The notes: generated by a model from the letters alone, not told the origin. Shown: positions 24,333 to 33,727, counted from the first letter of the stretch. The stretch is 64,000 nt of DNA from Fibrella forsythiae (GCF_017353175.1 NZ_JAFMYW010000002.1:124001-188000); one strand, 5' to 3'. A program made the numbers and translations.

Positions 24333-26150
24333 TTATAAGGTATTGTCGGAGGTTTCGAACTGCAATTTAACCAGATTGGCGTAGAGACCTTCGTCCAGGG
24401 CAGCTAGTTCGTCGTGTGTTCCCTGCTCGGCAATCAGCCCATCGCGAAGCACGTAGATTTGATCGACTTTACGAATGGTAGCCAGCCGGTGTGCAATGAT
24501 CAGGGTAGTTCGGTTCTGCATCAGTTCGTCCAGGGCTTCCTGTACCAGCCGTTCCGACTCCGCGTCGAGCGAGGATGTTGCTTCATCGAGAATGAGAATG
24601 GCCGGGTCTTTCAGAATGGCACGGGCAATGGCGATTCGTTGCCGCTGCCCGCCCGATAATTTTACGCCCCGTTCACCAACCATTGTTTTGAGCCCTTCCG
24701 GAAATGACTCGATAAAACCAAGCGCGTTGGCCCGGCGAGCCGCTTCTGCGATTTCAGTTGCTGTGGCATCCGGTTTGCCATACCGAATATTCTCTTCAAT
24801 GGTACCGCCAAACAGCATAACCTCCTGTGGCACAATAGCAATGTGCTGACGAAGGTTCGTGACATCGTACTCGGTAGTTGATCGTCCATCAACGGTAATT
24901 TGACCGCTTACTAATGGGTAATACCGCATCAATAGTTGAGCAATTGTTGATTTACCCGCGCCGCTCTGGCCAACCAGCGCAATTTTCTGTCCGGCATCAA
25001 CCCGCAACGATATACCTTTCAGTACGTCGATATCAGGGCGAGAGGGGTAAGAGAAACGAACATTATTGAAAGCTACAGCGCCCGCGATGGGTACGGCCAG
25101 TGTTGATGGCGGCGAGACAATATCTACTTCGGCATTTTCGTGTAACAAATCCAGAATACGTTCTGAGGCTCCAATGGTGCGCTGAATCTGAGCGTATAGA
25201 TCGCCCATACCCGCTACCGAACCACCAATGAAGGCCATAAGGAATAGAAAGGTGATCAGATCGGCCAACACCATTTCGTGGCTGATAACCAGATTGCCGC
25301 CATACCAGAGCACGCCCACGATGCTGCCAAACAGCGCTGAGATAACAAACGAGACAAACGCCCCCCGATATTTCGCCGATCGTAAGGCAATACCTACCAC
25401 ACGGCTGAGGGCTGCACCGTAGCGCTGTGCTTCGTATCGCTCGTTCGTAAACGCTTTGACGACGTTGATGGCCTGAAGGGTTTCTTCAACGATCACACTC
25501 GCATTGGCCAACTCGTCCTGGGCCTGCTTTGACATTTTCCGGATGAAACGACCAAAAAACATGGCCGCAACGATCAGTAATGGAAACGTAGCCAGCATGA
25601 ACAGGGTCAGTTTCCAGGAGAGGTAAAGGATGGCTACAGTACCGAAAATGAGCGTGGCAATCTGGCGGAAGAATTCGGCCAGTGTGAGCGACAACACGTC
25701 CTGAAGTTGCGACACATCGGATGACAATCGACTGGTCAGTTCACCTACGCGCCGTTGCTCGAAGAACGGAATTGGCAGCGTAACCATTCGGTTATACACC
25801 GCCCGACGGATATCGGCCATTGACCGTTCGCTCACCTGCGCAAAGAAGTAAATGCGAAAGAACGAGAACACAGCTTGCCCGATCAGCACCAGTACGAAAA
25901 AAAGGATAATCTGATTCAGTGTAAACGACGATTTTCCGTCGAGCACATTTGTCACTTCACGGATGATCAGGCTGAAGCTTAGCGTGGTGGCTGTAGAGAG
26001 CAGCAGGAATACAAACCCGATCACGTATTGAGCACGATAGGGTTTTACAAACGAAAACAACCGTGCTGCACGGCGGAGGCCTGCGCCGCTAATCTTTTTT
26101 TTATCTTCTTCGGAGGCTTCTTCGCCGAAATTTTTACCTCGTTTTGCCAT
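24333..26150 (-). CDS. ABC exporter, fused membrane and ATPase domains (MsbA/ABCB type)
   Basis: 605 residues. A six-helix type I exporter domain occupies about 30-330, followed by a nucleotide-binding domain with Walker A GQSGAGKST, Q-loop VPQEVMLF, signature LSGGQRQRIAIARAI, Walker B AILILDEATSSLD and the H-loop IIAHRLATI. It is a half-transporter that works as a dimer. The substrate could be a lipid, drug or peptide; there is no peptidase C39 domain, so a bacteriocin role is less likely. The N-terminus MAKRGKNFGEEASEEDKKK is very charged. It leads the minus-strand run with the Fur-family and MutS-like genes. Confidence 0.93.
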   Translation of the reverse strand: MAKRGKNFGEEASEEDKKKISGAGLRRAARLFSFVKPYRAQYVIGFVFLLLSTATTLSFSLIIREVTNVLDGKSSFTLNQIILFFVLVLIGQAVFSFFRIYFFAQVSERSMADIRRAVYNRMVTLPIPFFEQRRVGELTSRLSSDVSQLQDVLSLTLAEFFRQIATLIFGTVAILYLSWKLTLFMLATFPLLIVAAMFFGRFIRKMSKQAQDELANASVIVEETLQAINVVKAFTNERYEAQRYGAALSRVVGIALRSAKYRGAFVSFVISALFGSIVGVLWYGGNLVISHEMVLADLITFLFLMAFIGGSVAGMGDLYAQIQRTIGASERILDLLHENAEVDIVSPPSTLAVPIAGAVAFNNVRFSYPSRPDIDVLKGISLRVDAGQKIALVGQSGAGKSTIAQLLMRYYPLVSGQITVDGRSTTEYDVTNLRQHIAIVPQEVMLFGGTIEENIRYGKPDATATEIAEAARRANALGFIESFPEGLKTMVGERGVKLSGGQRQRIAIARAILKDPAILILDEATSSLDAESERLVQEALDELMQNRTTLIIAHRLATIRKVDQIYVLRDGLIAEQGTHDELAALDEGLYANLVKLQFETSDNTL

Positions 26151-26235
26151 AGGTTAAACAAATGCTGGCTACTGAACAGTAAATAATGGATATTGATAGT
26201 AACTCTATCGTCTTGTGTCCAGTAACCAACGTCCT

Positions 26236-27255
26236 TTATAATTCGTCTTTCTGTCCCTTATAACCAGACTCCTGAAAAATTCGTCGCGCATCTGCGGTCT
26301 TCATTAGGTCTGGAATAGAGACTTTTTTCTCGTCATAATAACGACTGGCAATTCGCCAGCCCAGCCAGTCGCCAATACGACCCGGACAGCGGTTGCCGAT
26401 TTCAACGGTAAAGGGCCGCTCGCCCATGTATCGTTTCTTTATATCCGCGTTGGTCTGGTAAAGCAGTTGATTATCGATAAAATGTGCCCAAACCTGATCC
26501 TGAGCATTAAACGTTTCGGTCAGTTGGCGGTCTGAATAACCGATGATCAGACTATCAGGGATTTCGGGCAACATGGTGCGCGTGAAAACCAAGCTTTTTC
26601 CGTTATAAACCATGTCGGCCAGAAGCGACTGATCAGCCCGATCTTGCGTATTAAATCGGTCGGATAAGAGGCGAACAATAGTGGGTACGATATAAGGCTG
26701 GGCGTAGCGACGGAGAATATATTGCGGAAACTCCTCGCCACGGGGCCGGTATTTGGCTTTTGGGCCCGCGAAGTAATCCAGGCCAATGATGATCAGGCTA
26801 TCAGTAACAACAAGGTCTGGTCCCAGGAATCCGGTAATGAGGGTGGCTACGCGGGGAGGCCTGAAATCGGGGAAGTCACGTTTAATATTGGCAAAGGCCT
26901 CTGAAAGCTCACCAGCCAACTGGTCGGCGTTGCCAAACTCGGTCTGCGTTTGTTCGTAAAGTACTTTTAGTTCCGGGTTGCTGATCCGTGCGGTAAGTTC
27001 TTCGATCAGAGCTGTATCAGAAACGGGGTCCGTCGCGTTAAAGTACAATTGAACTTCGTTCTTGTGTTTTGCTAAAAAGGCTTTTATATCAGCGGGCGAC
27101 TTGCTCGAGAAGAGGGCCTGATCGAGCCGTTCGATAGAGACCAACTCGGGTTTGGTACAAGAATTGACTACTATAGACAAAATAAGGCTCAAGCTGGTTA
27201 TCAATAAACTGAAAAACCGGCGTGAGCTGACCCTAACTCCCATATGAGATGGCAT
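26236..27255 (-). CDS. gldB: Gliding motility lipoprotein GldB
   Basis: 339 residues with a lipoprotein signal (LILSIVVNSC, Cys about 33) and the GldB pattern: FNATDPVSDTALIEELTARI, PDFRPPRVATLITGF, IGLDYFAGPKAKY-type residues, an R-rich ILRRYAQPYIVP segment and a late PFTVEIGNRCPGRIGDWLGW. In Flavobacterium johnsoniae GldB is needed for gliding and type IX secretion. Two starts are possible: ATG 27255 or ATG 27243 (MGVRVSSRRF), the latter giving a tighter signal peptide. It is transcribed divergently from a barrel protein whose start lies about 30 bp away. No other gld gene is in the window. Confidence 0.85.
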   Translation of the reverse strand: MPSHMGVRVSSRRFFSLLITSLSLILSIVVNSCTKPELVSIERLDQALFSSKSPADIKAFLAKHKNEVQLYFNATDPVSDTALIEELTARISNPELKVLYEQTQTEFGNADQLAGELSEAFANIKRDFPDFRPPRVATLITGFLGPDLVVTDSLIIIGLDYFAGPKAKYRPRGEEFPQYILRRYAQPYIVPTIVRLLSDRFNTQDRADQSLLADMVYNGKSLVFTRTMLPEIPDSLIIGYSDRQLTETFNAQDQVWAHFIDNQLLYQTNADIKKRYMGERPFTVEIGNRCPGRIGDWLGWRIASRYYDEKKVSIPDLMKTADARRIFQESGYKGQKDEL

Positions 27256-27284
27256 TTTTAGCTGTCTTTGAAACGTGCAAAATT

Positions 27285-28103
27285 ATGGAAAAAGTTGCAG
27301 CCTCCGGCCTGCTTCTTAGCGCAGTAGCGGCATTGCTGCTTGTATCGCCTGCACAAGCGCAGGTACGTCGCTCAGGTGCAGTATCAACCAAACGCCCGGC
27401 GGTGGTGATTTCGCGTGACTACGAGATCGAACGAAACGAACGGAAGCGCAACCAGTTTGATGATTTTACTCGACCTGCGCGTTTAATTGAAATGAGCTTT
27501 CGGTTTGCTCCCAGCTTTTCATACAACACAGCCGAGGGAGCGGGGGCATACAGCCAGTTTCAAACCAACGGCGTTGGCGTACGCATGAGCGTAGGGCCAT
27601 CGCTCGATTACTTTTTCTTCAGAGATCGTTACGCCTTTAGCTCCGGATTATGGTACACTATCAAGCGGTCATCGTTTGTCATTCCGGGGTCGTTCGGGCA
27701 GGATGTATTCCGGCCGGGCCAGTCGCCGGGCGAATCGGTGTATAATTTACAGTACCTGCAAATTCCGTTGACAGTGAAGATGTATGCCAACGAACTTGGC
27801 CCTAGTATCCGTGGCTACATCCAGTGTGGCGGCTTGCTAGACATCAAGCTGGCTGAAAAGGCGTTGTATCAGACCACTAATCCGTTGTATAAGTATGCCA
27901 CGTCGGGCGGTAGTTATCAACGTCAGTATGGATTCGCCGACGTAGGGGTGTTACTTGGCGCGGGCATTCAGTATAAAATCAACAGCGTTAATGCCGTAAA
28001 TCTGGGCTTAAGTTACCAGCGCGGTCTGCTGAATGCTTTCCGCAACGATGCGCTTGAGTCGCGTAATAACACAGTAGCTGTTGAGATGGGGTTTAAATTT
28101 TAA
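27285..28103 (+). CDS. PorT-like outer-membrane beta-barrel protein
   Basis: About 272 residues from ATG 27285 (MEKVAASGLLLSAVAALLL), with a signal peptide ending PAQA-QVRR. The mature protein has alternating aromatic/hydrophobic strands (EMSFRFAPSFSYNT, YFFFRDRYAFSSGLWY, YLQIPLTVKMYA) and ends in Phe (EMGFKF), typical of an eight-stranded PorT/OMP_b-brl_2 barrel. Function is unknown; it could be structural or a small transporter. An earlier in-frame start at 27249 would add a non-signal segment overlapping gldB's start and is rejected. Confidence 0.85.
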   Translation: MEKVAASGLLLSAVAALLLVSPAQAQVRRSGAVSTKRPAVVISRDYEIERNERKRNQFDDFTRPARLIEMSFRFAPSFSYNTAEGAGAYSQFQTNGVGVRMSVGPSLDYFFFRDRYAFSSGLWYTIKRSSFVIPGSFGQDVFRPGQSPGESVYNLQYLQIPLTVKMYANELGPSIRGYIQCGGLLDIKLAEKALYQTTNPLYKYATSGGSYQRQYGFADVGVLLGAGIQYKINSVNAVNLGLSYQRGLLNAFRNDALESRNNTVAVEMGFKF

Positions 28104-28117
28104 TAGTTGGGAGTCGG

Positions 28118-28175
28118 TAGTCGTAAGTCGCCCTGCTTTGGAACGTACCTGCGATAAGCGGAGCTCTTACGACTA
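28118..28175. repeat. 10-bp inverted repeat in intergenic spacer
   Basis: TAGTCGTAAG (28118-28127) and CTTACGACTA (28166-28175) flank 38 bases that include a CAGGTACGTT copy (minus strand, 28142-28151). No T-run follows. Confidence 0.75.
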
Positions 28176-28216
28176 TTGACTTACCTACTTACGGCCATCC
28201 AGACTGCTGACTTTCG

Positions 28217-28224
28217 TACCTTTG
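28217..28224 (+). promoter_or_regulatory. TAnnTTTG -7 element 4 nt before the helicase ATG
   Basis: TACCTTTG matches the Bacteroidota -7 consensus exactly; four bases separate it from the ATG at 28229. This implies a leaderless or nearly leaderless mRNA. No TTTG is seen at -33. Confidence 0.6.
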
Positions 28225-28228
28225 TGGT

Positions 28229-29677
28229 ATGAATTCAACAACAAGTGAGCCAACGCCAGAGAAAACGCCGTCGTTTGATGACTTTGCGCTCAATCGTCAG
28301 TTACTCAACGCCATAGCCGATGCCGGCTATACTGAACCTACGCCCATTCAGTTAAAAGCTATTCCAACGATTCTGGGTAACCACGACGTATTGGGCATTG
28401 CGCAAACAGGAACGGGAAAAACGGCCGCCTACCTGCTCCCTGTACTGATGCGGATCAAATACGCGCAGGGCACTACGCCACGTGTGCTTATTCTGGCACC
28501 CACCCGTGAGTTGGCCATGCAGATCGATCAGACCATAACTGAGCTTGCCAAATACACAGATATACGTCATGTTGCCCTGTATGGCGGTTTAGGCCCTAAG
28601 AAACAAATTGAGCAGTTGCAGGCAGGCGTCGATATCATCGTAGCTACACCAGGCCGTTTCAACGATCTGTATCGGGCGGGCGAAGTGGTGACGAAAGATC
28701 TGAAAACGATGGTTCTCGATGAAGCCGATAAGATGATGGATATGGGCTTCATGCCCCAGATCCGGGCTATTTTGGAGGTGATTCCCCGCAAGCGGCAAAA
28801 CCTTCTTTTCTCTGCCACATTCCCCGACCGGGTTGAGCGGTTATCGTCTGAGTTTCTCGAAGCGCCTATCAGGCTAGAAGTAACGCCAGAGACGATGACG
28901 GCAAAAATGGTTGATCAGGTGATCTACGAAGTGCCCAACTTCCGTACGAAAATAAATCTGCTCAACTTCCTGATCACACAGGATACATTTCAGCGCGTAA
29001 TTGTCTTTGCCCGTACGAAAACCAACGTCGAGAATATTTATAAATTTCTCGCCCGAAAAGTGTTTGAGGCTGGAGAGGTGCGGGTCATTCACGCTAACAA
29101 AGGACAGAATACGCGGATCAACTCGATGGAGGCGTTCAAAGAGGGAAACGTTCGGGTGTTGGTTGCTACAGACGTTGCCGCACGCGGAATAGACGTTGCC
29201 GAAGTGTCGCACGTGATCAATTTCGACGTACCTATCATCTATGAAGATTACGTACACCGGATTGGACGCACCGGACGAGCCAACCATACAGGGGAGGCTA
29301 TCACGTTTGTGACGATGGCCGAACTGTACCATGTTGAGAAGATCGAAAAGATCATCAAGATGAAAGTGCCCCGTCAAGCGATTCCTGAGCAGGTGATGCA
29401 GGTAGAAACGCCGTTTGAAGAGCAACAGGATATGTTGCGCGAGGTGGATGAGCAACGAAGGAAAGAAGATCCTACTTTCAAAGGAGCATTTCATGAGAAG
29501 AAAGAGCACCCGGGCCGTGACCGAAAGCAAAAGGCAGCATCGAAAAGCAAGACGCCGGGGGTTGGACGCCCAGCCAGCGCATTAAAAAAATCGTCGCCGC
29601 GGCCAGGTGGCAGACCGCCAGGACGCTCAGGATCAGCGTCGCGAGGGCCAAAAAAACCGGGTGCTGGTCGCCGGTAA
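28229..29677 (+). CDS. DEAD-box RNA helicase (RhlE-like)
   Basis: 482 residues. ATP-dependent RNA unwinding. Motifs in order: Q-motif PTPIQLKAIP, motif I AQTGTGKT, Ia PTRELA, Ib TPGR, II LDEADKM, III SAT, then the C-terminal RecA domain with VIVFARTKTN, VLVATDVAARGIDV and VI HRIGRTGR. A basic, Gly/Pro/Ser-rich tail of about 75 residues (KQKAASKSK, RPGGRPPGRSG) should bind RNA non-specifically. It is probably linked to rRNA maturation or mRNA decay, a role shared by RhlE/CsdA relatives. A TPR-protein gene follows after 23 bp. Confidence 0.95.
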   Translation: MNSTTSEPTPEKTPSFDDFALNRQLLNAIADAGYTEPTPIQLKAIPTILGNHDVLGIAQTGTGKTAAYLLPVLMRIKYAQGTTPRVLILAPTRELAMQIDQTITELAKYTDIRHVALYGGLGPKKQIEQLQAGVDIIVATPGRFNDLYRAGEVVTKDLKTMVLDEADKMMDMGFMPQIRAILEVIPRKRQNLLFSATFPDRVERLSSEFLEAPIRLEVTPETMTAKMVDQVIYEVPNFRTKINLLNFLITQDTFQRVIVFARTKTNVENIYKFLARKVFEAGEVRVIHANKGQNTRINSMEAFKEGNVRVLVATDVAARGIDVAEVSHVINFDVPIIYEDYVHRIGRTGRANHTGEAITFVTMAELYHVEKIEKIIKMKVPRQAIPEQVMQVETPFEEQQDMLREVDEQRRKEDPTFKGAFHEKKEHPGRDRKQKAASKSKTPGVGRPASALKKSSPRPGGRPPGRSGSASRGPKKPGAGRR

Positions 29678-29700
29678 TTAGCAACTATGTACTAACTTCA

Positions 29701-30618
29701 ATGCCCCGTCGTTCTACGGTAGCTATGCAATATCATCGTAAGCAATCAGGATCAGTCTATCAGCCCTATACGTCAGGTACGTCCCTGCGTGTTTGGGAGG
29801 CAACCGCCCTATTGTTATTGCTGTTACCAGGCCTTGCTTTAGGGCAGGCCCGGACACCTGTTATGGTTAAAGCAACCAAACAGGCGCCCGTGAAGGCATC
29901 AGACGTACATACGCCAGACAGCCATACGGCCGATCTATCCTCAACAAGGGTTATCGCGTCGGCAGCTACCGACGTTGCTAAGAAGCCTGTGCTGGCCGAG
30001 CGCATCATTGACGCCCGGATACTTCCTTTGTTCGGAGAGCGGTCGAAATCGCCTACACAGATTGAAGAAGAAATCCATTTCCTGAATGATTGTGATCAGA
30101 GCTTCACGTCGAGGGAAGAGGCCAGCCAGTTCTTCTCGTCGCGAGGTTGGGAGTATATCGGAGAAGCGCAACTGGATACGGCGGCTTACCGGTTCAATCT
30201 GGCCTATATTCTGAACGACAAAAACCCCGATGTGTATTGGGGGCTCGGCGTTGTTTCCTACCAGCGCAACCAGTTAACTGATGCTGTTCGGATGTTGAAG
30301 CGGGGCGTTGCCTTGTCAGACACAAACGCCGTAATGCTGACCGATCTGGCAACGGTTGAATTAGAGCAATATCAGGCTAAATCGGATACGGCTAGTTTAG
30401 ACGATGCTCGTGAGCACCTGCAGAAAGCCCTCTTCCTGCGCCCGGATCATGCAACGGCTTATTCCAAGTTATCAATTGCCAGCTACCTTCAGGCCGATTA
30501 CCGGTCGGCCTGGATGTACTTGCACAAAGCCTATAAGATCGAGATTTCTAGCCTTGATCTGACGTACCTGCAAGAGCTACTTGCCAAGCAGCCTGATCCG
30601 TTAGGCGTATTTAAGTAG
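29701..30618 (+). CDS. Exported TPR-repeat protein
   Basis: 305 residues. A hydrophobic segment (ATALLLLLLPGLALG, about residues 35-49) looks like a signal peptide preceded by a long polar n-region; the ATG at 29725 is a possible shorter start. The region up to about residue 120 is low-complexity. From about 130 there are TPR-like helices (RFNLAYILNDKNPDVYWGLG, RMLKRGVALSDTNAVMLTDL, LQKALFLRPDHATAYSKL, AWMYLHKAYKI). TPRs mediate protein-protein contacts, here probably in the periplasm. It follows the helicase by 23 bp and may be co-transcribed. A strong terminator-like hairpin follows. Confidence 0.8.
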   Translation: MPRRSTVAMQYHRKQSGSVYQPYTSGTSLRVWEATALLLLLLPGLALGQARTPVMVKATKQAPVKASDVHTPDSHTADLSSTRVIASAATDVAKKPVLAERIIDARILPLFGERSKSPTQIEEEIHFLNDCDQSFTSREEASQFFSSRGWEYIGEAQLDTAAYRFNLAYILNDKNPDVYWGLGVVSYQRNQLTDAVRMLKRGVALSDTNAVMLTDLATVELEQYQAKSDTASLDDAREHLQKALFLRPDHATAYSKLSIASYLQADYRSAWMYLHKAYKIEISSLDLTYLQELLAKQPDPLGVFK

Positions 30619-30636
30619 CGTACCTGTTTTATAGAT

Positions 30637-30668
30637 AAGGCCCCGTGAAGTTGATTTCACGGGGCCTT
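30637..30668 (+). terminator. Hairpin terminator after the TPR gene
   Basis: Perfect 13-bp stem AAGGCCCCGTGAA / TTCACGGGGCCTT (30637-30649, 30656-30668) followed by a T-rich CTTCTTT. Confidence 0.85.
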
Positions 30669-30706
30669 CTTCTTTGTAGTGGTTCTTGAAATCGCTTCAT
30701 CTTGAA

Positions 30707-30788
30707 GGAGTTGTCGCCCTAAGCCGGGGGCACCCACCCTGTTGAAGGGCTGGCTGTAAGCAGTGCATATCCACTCAAAGACAACTCC
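30707..30788. repeat. Inverted repeat between convergent genes
   Basis: GGAGTTGTC (30707-30715) and GACAACTCC (30780-30788), with weaker flanking complementarity (TGAA / TTCA), surround 64 bases between the TPR gene and the MORN-repeat gene. Confidence 0.7.
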
Positions 30789-30794
30789 CCCAAT

Positions 30795-31826
30795 TCACTG
30801 ATTTTCTTCTTCTTCAGACCCAGTGCTTGTTTCTTTCGGCCGTTCGTAGGTGATTTTGCCTTTTTCATCCCACTCTGATAGAACGACGGGCTCAGTATCG
30901 CCCTCCCACCGGTCGCGAGCGTATTGCGTAACCCGGCGCCGGAACCGGCGGGTAGTAGATGCGTAATACTCTGTCCAGCGGCCTACTTTCACTCCGTTAT
31001 CATATTTGCCTTCTTCGGCCAATTGCCCATTGGGGTGGTAGGCCAGGTACGTTCCTTTCAGTTTGCCATATTCGTAAGGCATCACTTCTTTCACTTTGGT
31101 ATGGGCCGAATCATAATAAGCGATATAAGCATCGGCCGGAAAGCCACGATGATACCGCACTTTATCGGTTAACATGAACTTGGCGTCGTACTTTTCCCAG
31201 CGGCCGTCTTTAGCCCCCATATAGTAGAACCCTTCTTCAACCAGATCCCCGTTCTGATACCGTTTATAAGGGCCATGCATCAAATAAACGCCCGTCATAT
31301 CTTTTGTTAACGCCCTGATTTTGGCTTCTTTAGCATTGAAGCCGAAGTTTTCGCGCACATAAGGGCTGGGGTCTTGCCAGGTTTTGAGCACATGAAATTC
31401 TTCAATAATCGTTCGATCGCCAGAGCCAATTTTGATGAACTGCCGAATCATGGGTAGCCCTTCATAGTCTGTTTTCGATACTTTTTTCTTTTCCCGCTTC
31501 TCGCCTTTGTTCTTTTTAAACGAACTGAGCTTCAGGCCTAAGTCTGGTATACTACTGCCAAGCATATCGCTCAGCCTGTTGCCTGCTGAATCTTTATTCG
31601 AAACGCTGGCCGGTAAGCCATAGGCCGTAGTAGACAGCGGGTTATCGGCTATTGCTGAGGGTACACCAGCCTGTTCGGCTATTTTTTTTAGAAAACTACC
31701 TTTTTGCTTCTTCGGAACGGCTACGGGCGGCCCAGCCGCTGTAGTCAGAGCTGATGGAGCCGTTTGCGCCAGCACGAAGGAACTGGCAGACAGTATGATC
31801 AAAAAGAGCGAAAAGCAACGAAACAT
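30795..31826 (-). CDS. Exported MORN-repeat-variant protein
   Basis: 343 residues with a signal peptide (MFRCFSLFLIILSASSFVLAQ). The middle is Lys-rich (KKNKGEKREKKKVSK). From about residue 175 there are MORN-variant (YwqK-like) units: GPYKRYQNGDLVEEGFYY, MGAKDGRWEKY, KGTYLAYHPNGQLAEEGKY, DNGVKVGRWTEYY. These beta-hairpin repeats occur in many Bacteroidota envelope proteins of unknown role; the toxin-antitoxin label sometimes attached to YwqK relatives is not supported by any neighbour here. The C-terminus is acidic (TGSEEEENQ). It is divergent from the fcl gene. Confidence 0.82.
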   Translation of the reverse strand: MFRCFSLFLIILSASSFVLAQTAPSALTTAAGPPVAVPKKQKGSFLKKIAEQAGVPSAIADNPLSTTAYGLPASVSNKDSAGNRLSDMLGSSIPDLGLKLSSFKKNKGEKREKKKVSKTDYEGLPMIRQFIKIGSGDRTIIEEFHVLKTWQDPSPYVRENFGFNAKEAKIRALTKDMTGVYLMHGPYKRYQNGDLVEEGFYYMGAKDGRWEKYDAKFMLTDKVRYHRGFPADAYIAYYDSAHTKVKEVMPYEYGKLKGTYLAYHPNGQLAEEGKYDNGVKVGRWTEYYASTTRRFRRRVTQYARDRWEGDTEPVVLSEWDEKGKITYERPKETSTGSEEEENQ

Positions 31827-31965
31827 GGAGATTTTAAGCTGGTTTAAGAATCGGCCAACTGGTTTATGAGCAGACGGGAATCGTTGGGCAGTTGAAGGTG
31901 TTAACTTTACACCGTCGCGGCTACACCATTATGGATGCAACGCGTTAGGGTAACGATTATTTCAC

Positions 31966-31995
31966 AAAAAAGGGCCTAACTCTATAGAATAGGCC
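31966..31995 (-). terminator. Minus-strand terminator-like hairpin upstream of fcl
   Basis: On the minus strand GGCCTA...TAGGCC (arms 31990-31995 and 31973-31978) is followed by CTTTTTT (plus-strand A-run 31966-31971). No minus-strand gene ends here; it would stop antisense transcripts coming from fcl before they reach the MORN gene. Confidence 0.55.
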
Positions 31996-32010
31996 ACGGA
32001 TTCATTCACA

Positions 32011-32952
32011 GTGGAAAAACAGGCTAAAATTTATGTTGCTGGTCACCGGGGTATGGTAGGTTCGGCTATTGTTCGGCAATTGGAAGCTGGCGGTTACACA
32101 AACATCATTTCCCGCACTTCGTCGGAGTTAGATCTTCGTAATCAGGCGGCTGTGGCCGACTTTTTTGCGGAGCAAAAACCTGAGTATGTGTTTCTGGCGG
32201 CGGCTAAGGTAGGCGGTATTCTAGCCAACAACATTTATCGGGCCGATTTTCTGTACGAGAATCTGATGATCGAGGCCAATATCATTCATAGTGCGTTTCA
32301 GCACGGGGTAACTAAATTGCTGTTTCTTGGCTCGTCCTGCATTTATCCCAAAATGGCTCCACAGCCACTGAAAGAAGACTCACTACTGAGTGGTTTCCTG
32401 GAGCAAACAAATGAGCCGTATGCTATTGCCAAAATTGCCGGTATCAAACTATGCGAATCGTATCGCAGCCAGTATGGTGCCAACTTCATTTCGGCCATGC
32501 CGACCAATCTGTATGGACCCAATGACAACTACGATTTACAGGGCTCGCACGTATTGCCCGCATTGATCCGGAAGTTTCATGAGGCTAAAGTAAACGGCCA
32601 GCCGTTTGTTGAAGTGTGGGGTACAGGTTCGCCACTGCGCGAGTTTATGCACGCCGACGATCTGGCCGAGGCTTGCGTCTTTCTGATGAACAACTACGAC
32701 GGTGAACAATTTGTCAACGTGGGTACGGGTGAAGACCTGACCATCCGCGCGTTGGCCGAGATGGTGAAAGATGTTGTTGGTTTCGACGGCGAACTCCGCT
32801 GGAATACCGAAAAGCCCGATGGTACCCCCCGCAAACTAATGGACGTATCCCGTCTGCACGCAATGGGGTACAAACACAAAATTGATCTGCCGGAAGGGCT
32901 TGAAAAGACGTACCAGGATTTTCTCAAGAATGAGGAAGTGTATGTAGGCTAG
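32011..32952 (+). CDS. fcl: GDP-L-fucose synthase
   Basis: 313 residues. Converts GDP-4-keto-6-deoxymannose to GDP-L-fucose by epimerisation and NADPH reduction, supplying fucose for surface glycans. Extended-SDR hallmarks are the nucleotide loop [12 protein letters not shown] (9-20), [10 protein letters not shown] (Ser/Cys active-site region) and the catalytic YAIAKIAG. The only plausible start is GTG at 32011 ([11 protein letters not shown]). The partner GDP-mannose dehydratase (gmd) is not in the window. A NeuD-like acetyltransferase converges from the right. Confidence 0.94.
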   Translation: MEKQAKIYVAGHRGMVGSAIVRQLEAGGYTNIISRTSSELDLRNQAAVADFFAEQKPEYVFLAAAKVGGILANNIYRADFLYENLMIEANIIHSAFQHGVTKLLFLGSSCIYPKMAPQPLKEDSLLSGFLEQTNEPYAIAKIAGIKLCESYRSQYGANFISAMPTNLYGPNDNYDLQGSHVLPALIRKFHEAKVNGQPFVEVWGTGSPLREFMHADDLAEACVFLMNNYDGEQFVNVGTGEDLTIRALAEMVKDVVGFDGELRWNTEKPDGTPRKLMDVSRLHAMGYKHKIDLPEGLEKTYQDFLKNEEVYVG

Positions 32953-32973
32953 TTAGCTTCGGCCAGACTTACT

Positions 32974-33015
32974 ATTCCCCCAAGGTCTACTGAAGACGTT
33001 GGGGGAATACTTTTT
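32974..33015 (+). terminator. Terminator of fcl
   Basis: Perfect 10-bp stem ATTCCCCCAA / TTGGGGGAAT (32974-32983, 32999-33008), then AC and TTTTT. The T-run overlaps the stop end of the converging gene. Confidence 0.87.
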
Positions 33016-33646
33016 ACAACCCCTTTGCCGGGTTGCCGAATATGGTAGCGTTTGCAGGTACGTTCTCAACAACTACCGAACCGGCGCCCACGCGGGCCCC
33101 TTTGCCCACGGTGACACCCGCCACCAAAACGGCGCCAGTGCCGATATAGGCCCCTTCCTCCAGTGTTACGCCGCTGTTGATCACCGCGCCGGGACCCACC
33201 TGTACATAGTCACCAATCGCTGCCCGGGTATCGATAATCGCTCCGGCCAGAAGTACGCAATGCTGCCCAACGATGGCCATTGGGTTTACGGTCACGCGTG
33301 CGGCAATCAGGTTACCGTGGCCAATGGTGGCCAGCGATGAGATTATGGCCGTATCGTGAATAGCATTAACGGGCTGGGTCTTGCGACGTTCATTCAACAG
33401 CTTCACCAGTTTCTTACGCACCCGCCCGTCGCTAATGGCTACGAACGATTCGGTCTTCTGACCAATCAGTTTCAGAAAACCATCATCGTCGGTGTCGCCC
33501 AGAACAGGCACTACGCCAAATTCCTGTCCATGCAGGGCTTTATCATCATCAAGAAAGCCGTAGACAACAACAGAATTGCGCTGAAAGATGTCTAAGGCGG
33601 TGAGGCCGAGGTTACCGGCACCAAAAATCAATACGGGATTTTCCAT
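33014..33646 (-). CDS. NeuD/PglD-like sugar O-/N-acetyltransferase
   Basis: 210 residues. An N-terminal Rossmann-like PglD_N segment (VLIFGAGNLGLTALDI, then VYGFLDDDK) precedes a left-handed beta-helix of hexapeptide repeats (about 90-205), including IIDTRAAIGDYVQVGPG and GVTLEEGAYIGTGAV. The protein ends FGNPAKGL, a typical family C-terminus. Members acetylate amino sugars or sialic-type sugars using acetyl-CoA and act as trimers. With fcl nearby, a role in surface glycan synthesis is likely. The ATG is at 33646. Confidence 0.88.
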   Translation of the reverse strand: MENPVLIFGAGNLGLTALDIFQRNSVVVYGFLDDDKALHGQEFGVVPVLGDTDDDGFLKLIGQKTESFVAISDGRVRKKLVKLLNERRKTQPVNAIHDTAIISSLATIGHGNLIAARVTVNPMAIVGQHCVLLAGAIIDTRAAIGDYVQVGPGAVINSGVTLEEGAYIGTGAVLVAGVTVGKGARVGAGSVVVENVPANATIFGNPAKGL

Positions 33647-33727
33647 TCGTAATAAGTAGGCAATATTGAGGTATATATCGTCTTGATTTGGTAATCAGTC
33701 GATAAAAACCAGTTCATATGTAGCGGG

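Noticed and set aside
28874-29530. 218-codon minus-strand ORF inside the helicase gene
   Set aside because: Antisense to conserved helicase motifs; no recognisable domain.
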